DNA from: Janthinobacterium sp.
GTDB lineage: Bacteria; Pseudomonadota; Gammaproteobacteria; Burkholderiales; Burkholderiaceae_D
Direction: 5' to 3'
DNA: 6,739 nucleotides
Assembly (NCBI GenBank): GCA_003482555.1
Contig: DMYQ01000042.1
Location: 1,449 to 8,187 of the forward strand
The notes under the pieces were generated by a model. That model made no database searches, had not been told where the DNA came from, and saw only the letters and a list, made by a program, of their open reading frames with translations. This document shows positions 6,402 to 6,739 of the stretch, piece after piece. Within the stretch, counting starts at the first letter, position 1. Each line of letters starts with the position of its first letter. Position numbers and translations under genes: made by a program.

Positions 6402-6418
6402 ATTTTGATGGAGTAGTC

Positions 6419-6739
6419 ATGAACAAAGAAGCCCCGATCAAAGCCGCCGCAAACGGCCTGGACACGCCTTTCCCGACCAGCGCGGCTATCAATGCCAAGT
6501 TGCCGAAAACCGTCACCGCGCCGAAGGTGGGCGGCGCCCGTGTCAAGCCGGCCGCATCGCTATCCGCATCGCCGTCGCCGGCCGCGCCCGTCGCAGCCAA
6601 AGCCAAGCCGGCGCCGCGCAAAGCGGCCGCCGCCAAAGCCAAGCCGATCGCCGCCAAGGCCACGCCCGTCGTTGCCAAGCCTGCCGCCAAGCCGGCCGTG
6701 AAGGTGGCCGCCAAGCCGGTCGCCAAAGCCGCCGCCAAG
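6419..6739 (+). CDS. Lys/Ala/Pro-rich histone H1-like (AlgP-type) protein, 3' end outside window
   Basis: The first 107 codons of a frame open to the window edge. ATG 6419 has GGAG 5 nt upstream and a good promoter. The N-terminal 57 residues are of mixed composition (MNKEAPIKAA..., with ASLSASPSPAAP at 46-57); from about residue 58 the protein becomes a degenerate repeat of AAK, AKP and KPAA units. In total there are 18 Lys and 2 Arg against one Glu and one Asp, so it is strongly basic and disordered, with no signal peptide or membrane helix. Such tails bind DNA non-specifically in the AlgP/histone H1-like proteins of proteobacteria and in the PhaF-type phasins, where the tail is C-terminal to a phasin domain. 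Here the repeat begins early, favouring the histone-like reading, but a folded domain may follow beyond the window. Confidence 0.75.
   Translation, partial: MNKEAPIKAAANGLDTPFPTSAAINAKLPKTVTAPKVGGARVKPAASLSASPSPAAPVAAKAKPAPRKAAAAKAKPIAAKATPVVAKPAAKPAVKVAAKPVAKAAAK
6596..6739 (+). repeat. Low-complexity GCCAAG/GCCAAA coding repeat
   Basis: Degenerate tandem units built on GCCAAGCCG and GCCAAAGCC recur to the window end and encode AAK/AKP/KPAA. Variation between AAA and AAG Lys codons and interspersed Val, Ile and Thr codons show an aged repeat. Repeats of this kind commonly vary in length between strains. Confidence 0.6.

Larger units (their letters stand above)
6331..6418 (+). other. ppx to histone-like gene intergenic region
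   Basis: An 88-bp gap. Just after the ppx stop there is a short imperfect hairpin, TTGAT-GCGG-ATCAA (6348-6361), with no following T-run, so a weak terminator at best. The rest is an AT island: between 6372 and 6406 there is only one G or C. It ends with a GGAG ribosome site (6410-6413) 5 nt before ATG 6419. Confidence 0.6.

Noticed and set aside
6400..6738. Minus-strand Ala/Leu/Gly-rich frame resembling a membrane protein
   Set aside because: It is the complement of the Lys/Ala/Pro repeat; the plus strand has promoter, ribosome site and a sensible start, the minus strand has none.

Overview
The window is GC-rich throughout, with dense genes and long antisense open frames produced by codon bias. 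The gene content is typical of a Gram-negative proteobacterium: membrane-bound c-di-GMP signalling proteins, an exopolyphosphatase and a Lys/Ala/Pro-rich histone-like protein. Protein similarity and composition suggest a betaproteobacterium of the Oxalobacteraceae type (Janthinobacterium, Massilia, Duganella). That placement is an inference from protein style, not a marker gene.

Layout. Bases 1-2183 (minus) carry the first 727 codons of a CHASE-PAS-GGDEF-EAL signalling protein, cut by the window edge just after its EAL motif. Bases 2287-3069 (minus; possibly up to 3114) encode a spermidine-synthase-fold protein, which reads towards the CHASE gene and may be co-transcribed with it. A divergent intergenic region (about 3070-3275) holds a perfect GC hairpin and weak promoter-like elements. 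On the plus strand follow an unrecognised 91-residue protein (3276-3551) and, 24 bp on, a seven-helix membrane protein with a degenerate GGDEF domain (3576-4733). Next come a 139-bp leader with a Pho-box-like repeat, a complete ppx exopolyphosphatase (4873-6330), and a strongly AT-rich promoter island. The island drives the start of a Lys/Ala/Pro-rich protein (6419 to window end).

How the parts relate. Two c-di-GMP-related proteins lie about 1.4 kb apart on opposite strands. The minus-strand one looks catalytically competent. The plus-strand one has lost both metal-ligand positions of the GGDEF active site but keeps the guanine-contacting residues and the RxxD inhibitory site, so it looks like a c-di-GMP or GTP sensor rather than a cyclase. 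ppx connects the region to polyphosphate metabolism and perhaps to phosphate control. I see no mobile element, tRNA, rRNA or CRISPR. The most unusual items are the degenerate GGDEF protein with its small upstream partner, and the AT island before the histone-like gene.
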